In this document: one piece after another, positions 59,634-64,000 of the stretch
How the letters are laid out: each line of letters begins with the position of its first letter
How positions within the stretch are numbered: position 1 is the stretch's first letter
From: Amaranthus tricolor
Lineage: Eukaryota; Streptophyta; Magnoliopsida; Caryophyllales; Amaranthaceae
DNA length: 64,000 nt
Direction of reading: 5' to 3'
Assembly: GCF_026212465.1 (NCBI RefSeq)
Contig: NC_080062.1
Coordinates: 5,310,365-5,374,364 of the forward strand
Made by a program: the position numbers and the translations under genes
The notes under the pieces: model-generated
What the model was told of the DNA's origin: nothing
The model's input: the letters and a program-made list of their open reading frames with translations, nothing else
The model's database searches: none

Positions 59634-60174
59634 GGGAGATTCCACGTGGTAACCCCAAGGTTTTGGGTTTTCCACGTGGTAACCAAAACTTTTAAAAAAT
59701 CCACGTGGTAACCCCGAGGTTTACCAAATTATTCCACTGTAACCTTTTTGCACATAAAACGTTAGCAAACGTTAATTTCGAAGCTTTAAGGCTGCTGTAC
59801 GCCTATCTATGAGACTTGTGTTTTCAAATTCTATCAGTTTTAATCTTTTTCCCCAAAATATAAAGCCTAATTCTACCATCTTTTATCCAAATCATAATTT
59901 TTTTCCCCAAATTCAAATATAGTACTTGTAATTGAGTTAAAGTTTATGTTTTGGGGGAAAAAGTTGAAGCTGATAGAATTTGAAATGGTGAGTCGCATAA
60001 AATAAGTGTACAACAGCTTTAAAGATTCGAAATTAACGTTTGCTAACGTTTTTTGTGCAAAAAGGTCACGGTGGAACAATTTGATAAACCTCATGGTTAC
60101 CGCGTGGATTTTTTAAAAGTTTTAGTTACTACGTGGAAAACTCAAAACCTCAAGGTTACCACGTAGAATTTCCC
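59634..60174. mobile_element. Foldback MULE-type MITE with G-box termini, copy B
   Basis: 541 bp. Starts GGGAGATTCCACGTGGTAACC and ends GGTTACCACGTAGAATTTCCC; the arms stay complementary almost to the centre. Flanked by TTATTAATA (59625-59633) and TTATTAATT (60175-60183), a 9 bp duplication with one difference, typical of Mutator-like elements. Three intact CACGTG sites occur in the left arm (59643, 59673, 59702); the matching right-arm sites have decayed to GCGTGG, TACGTGG and CACGTAG. Confidence 0.92.
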
Positions 60175-60183
60175 TTATTAATT

Positions 60184-60918
60184 ATACTATTTAATAAAAA
60201 GAATGAAAAATTCCACATGTCACCTTCATGTAGCCCCTTTAGTTAAATTAGGTAAGTTTCATAATCATCATACTATTTAATAAAAAGAATGTAAAATTTC
60301 ACACACCATCATATAGCCCCTTTGTTAAATTAGGTAAGTTTCATATTCATAAATCATAATTATATATTTAATAAAAAGAATGGAAAATTACATATGTCAC
60401 CTTCATGTAGCCCTTTTAGATGTAATGTTTTTATTGGTGATGTTTGCTTATGTGGCATATAAAATGAATTAATCTGTCATATTTAGCTCATTCAAATCAT
60501 ACTATTTAATAAAATGAATGAAAAATTCGACATGTCAACCTCATTGTAGCCCCTTTAGATGGAATCATACTATCATACTATTTAATAAAAAGAACGAAAA
60601 ATTTGACATGTCATTCTCATGTAGTCCCTTTAATAGAATTAGAAAAGTATCATAATCATAAATCATAATACTAATAAAAAGAACTAAAAAATAACAAATG
60701 ACGACTTCTTAGAGTCTTGTCAAGTGTATTTATTTCATAGGGTTATAATTTTTTGTGACAAATATTTTTCCTAACTCAGTTTAAAGCTAAATTAGCTAAG
60801 AATTTAAAAGTTTTTATTATATTAATTTTTTAAACCTAATTAAGAATCTTGAAGAGATTAATTGTCTATATATATCACCGTATTAAACTCTGTGCATTTC
60901 ACGGACTTCTACACTAGT
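60184..60918 (+). mobile_element. Helitron-like region with tandemly repeated 5' part
   Basis: Six degenerate copies of a unit containing ATACTATTTAATAAAAAGAA, AAAATTCCACATGTCACC and TTCATGTAGCCCCTTTAG, starting near 60184, 60268, 60365, 60499, 60570 and 60665. The region closes with GTGCATTTCACGGACTTC and CACTAGT (60893-60918), a hairpin followed by CTAG before T, the Helitron 3' signature. No helicase/Rep gene. Confidence 0.5.
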
Positions 60919-62486
60919 ATTAAATAATTATACTCTATTCAATATACTAATATAATTCAATCCTAAATATTTCTAATTGCACATAATTAAAAATTATAAA
61001 TATTAATATTCATAAATTTTACATTGAGACAAATCAAACAAAATCTTACTTAAATATATTTTGACATCTAGATTAAGAATAAAATATAAATTAAAAGTGA
61101 TTAGTAATAATTTAAAAAAATCAAATAAGACAAAAACATTTTTGTATCTTTCGTGCAAGTACATTTTGTTATCGTTTTTGCATTAAGTTCATATACACGT
61201 ACAATCATTGTGTTTATTTACTTTTATAATCTTTGTAAAATTATTAGTATAATAATTAAATGATAAATATATGATTTTTGTGGAATAATAAAATTTTACA
61301 AAATAATATTTTAAATTTGAATATGTATTATTACTTATATAGTAATATGCATACATGTGTCGTTATTGTTTAATCCCGTTTATAACTTAAACCCCTTTTT
61401 TGTAATTTAGCAGGATTGGTTAAAATATATTATAAATTTGTTATCAAAAAATCTTTTGAATACTTTGCATATCACGGATAAATACCTAGTTAGTATATAC
61501 TCCAAAACATTGAGAATCATAAATTGGTCTAATAATTACAAATTATCTTTGACCCTTGTGACAATAAAATGATTCTCGCCATTTACTAAAAAGATAATTC
61601 TCTCTATGAGAGAATCTAAATATGTTCAACATGTTTAACCGCACATAATCTGTAAAAAAAGAAATTATCTGTAATAAAAATTCACCGTCTATATCCGAAT
61701 TAAAAAATATACTCCTATTTTATAGTTTTGTACCACACTTCATGTTGAGAGATACTAAAGCGCGCAATATTACACTTAATGCATGAATTTTTTATGTGAT
61801 GATGCATGAAATATTGGTTGAGGCTTCATCCACTAATTAACACAAGTTTTTAAATGATATTAATTAGAAAAATTAAATTTTCAATTATAAGGACTTATTA
61901 TTATGGATTTTTGATGTATCAAAAACGTAGTGAATAAGAATGCAAGGTATGAGACTCTCGATTGGGTTGCTCTTGACTGTGCGTATTTTATCTATCCTTT
62001 TTCTTTAAGAGTATAAATATGATTTGTCTGGTATCTCTCTTCTTAAATCTTAACTTTATACGAAATACTGGTACATAACCATAATAATTACATTCTATTT
62101 TATCTTTTCTTAACAAATCCTCTAATATCTATGTTGTTGATCCAATTTTATCAAAATGTTGACCATCTAGCAATATTTTTGAATCTAGAATATAATATTA
62201 ATACGAATTTATAAAAAAATTCAAGAGTCAACTCATAATAGTATACTAATATAGCAAAGAATAATCTAACAAAAGTGATTATATAAAGTAATTAAATCAC
62301 ATGTTATTTTAATGGGTGAGGGTTTCCCTTTGATCATTGCAATAACAATTTATTTCTCCCTGTCTATTGAAGTCTTAATTCCTGTAGAAATTTTCTAGCC
62401 CATTCCTCGAGAAAAAAGTTTATTTTGATCTGTTTTATCATTGCAGAATAAAAAAAAGTCTATCCTTATACACCATTGGTAAAAAC
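60919..62486. other. A+T-rich DNA with a further Helitron-like 3' end
   Basis: An inverted Stowaway-like MITE lies at about 60940-61135 (TTGAGACAAATCAAACAAAAT). At 61465-61488 GCATATCACGGATAAATACCTAG/T resembles another degraded Helitron end. The rest has no gene. Confidence 0.45.
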
Positions 62487-62820
62487 TAGAGGTGTTCATT
62501 CGGTTGATCGGGTCGGTTTCGGACGGGTGTTATTCTGTTCGGTTGCATTTCGGATCGGTTATTTTTCGGCTGTGTGTTACAACGGGTCACACTCGGGTCG
62601 AGTCGGTTAGTCACGGTTCGGTTAGAGATCGGTTATTCAATCTATCGAGTTAGCATCAGTTCGGTGTCGGTTGAAGTTCGTGTCGAGTGTCAATCGGTCT
62701 CGGGTTGTCATCGATTACTAATTGGTTCGGTTTTTCCGGGTACAGATCGGGTTCGAGCATTATTTTTCGAGTAGTTATCGGTTACGGATAACTATTGATC
62801 GGGTCAATATCGAAATAAGT
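62487..62820. repeat. Degenerate CGGTT/CGGGT-rich repeat, possible hAT end
   Basis: Starts CTAGAGGTGTTCATTCGG, a typical hAT-like terminus, then about 300 bp of imperfect TCGGTTCGG and CGGGTCGG words. The right terminus was not identified. The 66-codon frame is low-complexity and not a gene. Confidence 0.5.
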
Positions 62821-63291
62821 TAATAGTCAGGTTTTTAATGATGTATGCTCATTTACTTACAAAAAATAATTACCGATTGTTTTATCGGATATAGCAGATA
62901 GGGGTGTCAAATAGGTCGGGTTGGGTCATTTTCAGGTTCGGATCATATATAAATGGATCAATAAACCCTTAACCTGAACCTGACCCATTTAATTAATGGG
63001 TCAAAAATTGAAACCCCGACCTGATCTGTAGCAGATCGGATCAACCTGCTAATGACCCATTTATACTTTTTTTTTAGGTCATTAAATTCATTTCAGGTCA
63101 TTTGACCCATTTAACCTTAATTAAAGGCTTCCTCCAAAAATAAACGTATGCCACTTAATGCAGCGAGTACACGGTATTCTTTAGTAAAAGGCGAAAGAAT
63201 AGTTCGCTTTGTGCTTACGGCGTGGCTGCGTAAGTTGGTATGAGATCTGTGGAAGTGATTTAAAGGATTTTTCTTTTATTAGTATCTTTCA

Positions 63292-63410
63292 TAGCCGATG
63301 TGGGACAACTTCCTTTGTTATTGAAAGTCATCTTCAGCTGACAAATCCCTTAGCCGATGTGGGACAACTTTCTTTCTTATTGAAAGTCATCTTCAGCTGA
63401 CAAATCCCTC
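63292..63410. repeat. Direct tandem repeat, 2 x 59 bp
   Basis: TAGCCGATGTGGGACAACTT ... CATCTTCAGCTGACAAATCC occurs twice in a row with only a few differences, starting at about 63292 and 63351. Confidence 0.92.
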
Positions 63411-63480
63411 AATACATGGTAATTGGTATTATCTTAGTTTTACGAAGTATTTGGCAAATGTTGATCCGTCTTAAATTTAA

Positions 63481-63881
63481 GGAAAATTTACCCAGAATAA
63501 TCCAACCTATTCACGATTTTCCTACAATAATCCCAACTATCGATTAACCATGAATAATCCGAACTTAGAAGGGTCTTTGCCTTGGGTACACCCGGATGAC
63601 CTGCTACCTATTGTAGCAAGTCATTTTGAATATAAAAAAAAAGATAAATATTTAAAAAAATGGAAAATTTACCCAGAATAATCCAACCTATTTACGATTT
63701 TCCTACAATAATCCCAACTATTGACTAAATGCCAAAAAATTACCTGTTGCACCGGTAAAAACAAGAGCAACAACAGCACAGGTTAAGTGAGTCAATAGTT
63801 GAGATTATTCATGGTTAATCGATAGTTGGGATTATTGTAGGAAAATCGTGAATAGGTTGGATTGTTCTGGGTGAATTTTCC
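63481..63881. mobile_element. Foldback MULE-type MITE, copy with perfect 9 bp duplication
   Basis: 401 bp. Left end GGAAAATTTACCCAGAATAA and right end TTGTTCTGGGTGAATTTTCC are inverted, and the arms continue through CCTACAATAATCCCAACTA. TAAATTTAA flanks it exactly (63472-63480 and 63882-63890). An extra copy of the left terminus (63662-63725) lies inside, so the left arm is duplicated. Internal text CCTTGGGTACACCCGGATGA and GCAAGTCATTTTGAATAT links it to 29058-29829. Confidence 0.93.
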
Positions 63882-64000
63882 TAAATTTAATAAATGGGTT
63901 AAACAAGTTTTTTTCGGGTTTAAATATTCAACCTGAACCTAACCCATTTAATAAACAGATCAGGTCGGGTTGACCCATTTAATTAATTGGGTCAAAAATC

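Larger units (their letters stand above)
62899..64000. mobile_element. hAT-like element running off the window end
   Basis: Begins TAGGGGTGTCAAATAGGTCG, followed by stretches rich in GACCCATTTAATTAATGGGT that reappear at 63895-64000 after an inner insertion. The right end lies outside the window. A MULE-type MITE (63481-63881) is nested inside. Confidence 0.55.

Overview
This window is nuclear DNA from a flowering plant, almost certainly a eudicot. It is strongly A+T-rich. Five recognisable protein-coding genes with plant-type introns (GT...AG) sit in long stretches of intergenic DNA packed with small transposons and transposon fragments. No bacterial, organellar or viral gene was seen. The repeat style (Stowaway-like MITEs starting CTCCCTCC, small elements ending in GAGACGGTCTCTCA) resembles Caryophyllales genomes such as beet, spinach or quinoa, but that placement is a guess from memory of repeat style, not a measurement.

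Layout: 0-3 kb is intergenic with a Harbinger-type MITE and a 3 x 32 bp tandem repeat. 3.3-4.1 kb (minus) is an intronless abscisic-acid receptor of the PYL4/5/6 type with unusual extensions. 5-15 kb is repeat-rich: a TRIM, Helitron-like ends, a decayed Ty3/gypsy 3' end, and a second, inverted copy of the Harbinger MITE. 15.9-21.9 kb (minus) is a complete five-exon CLASSY1/2-type SNF2 chromatin remodeler, rebuilt here to 1307 aa. 22-38 kb is gene-poor and holds a run of about 180 bp tandem repeats that look like duplicated non-coding exons, several foldback MITEs, an RTE-type LINE broken by a later insertion, a solo LTR with perfect target duplication, and a 429 bp nested palindrome. 38.2-39.2 kb (minus) is a DREB2-type AP2/ERF factor with a 5'UTR intron; a hAT element has landed about 20 bp upstream of its TATA box. 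44.4-46.5 kb (minus) is a broken Ty1/copia element. 47.1-51.4 kb (plus) is a three-exon cation/H+ exchanger (CHX family). 52.6-58.0 kb (minus) is a complete six-exon laccase of 571 aa. 58-64 kb is again transposon-rich.

Functional links: the ABA receptor and the DREB2-type factor both belong to drought, salt and heat signalling, but they are 34 kb apart and nothing shows co-regulation. The CLASSY protein recruits RNA polymerase IV for siRNA-directed DNA methylation, the pathway expected to silence the hairpin-forming foldback elements that fill this window; that is a thematic match, not evidence of local interaction. All gene models are read by eye from splice sites that keep frame and join conserved protein blocks; no transcript data were available. 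No tRNA, rRNA or CRISPR array was seen.
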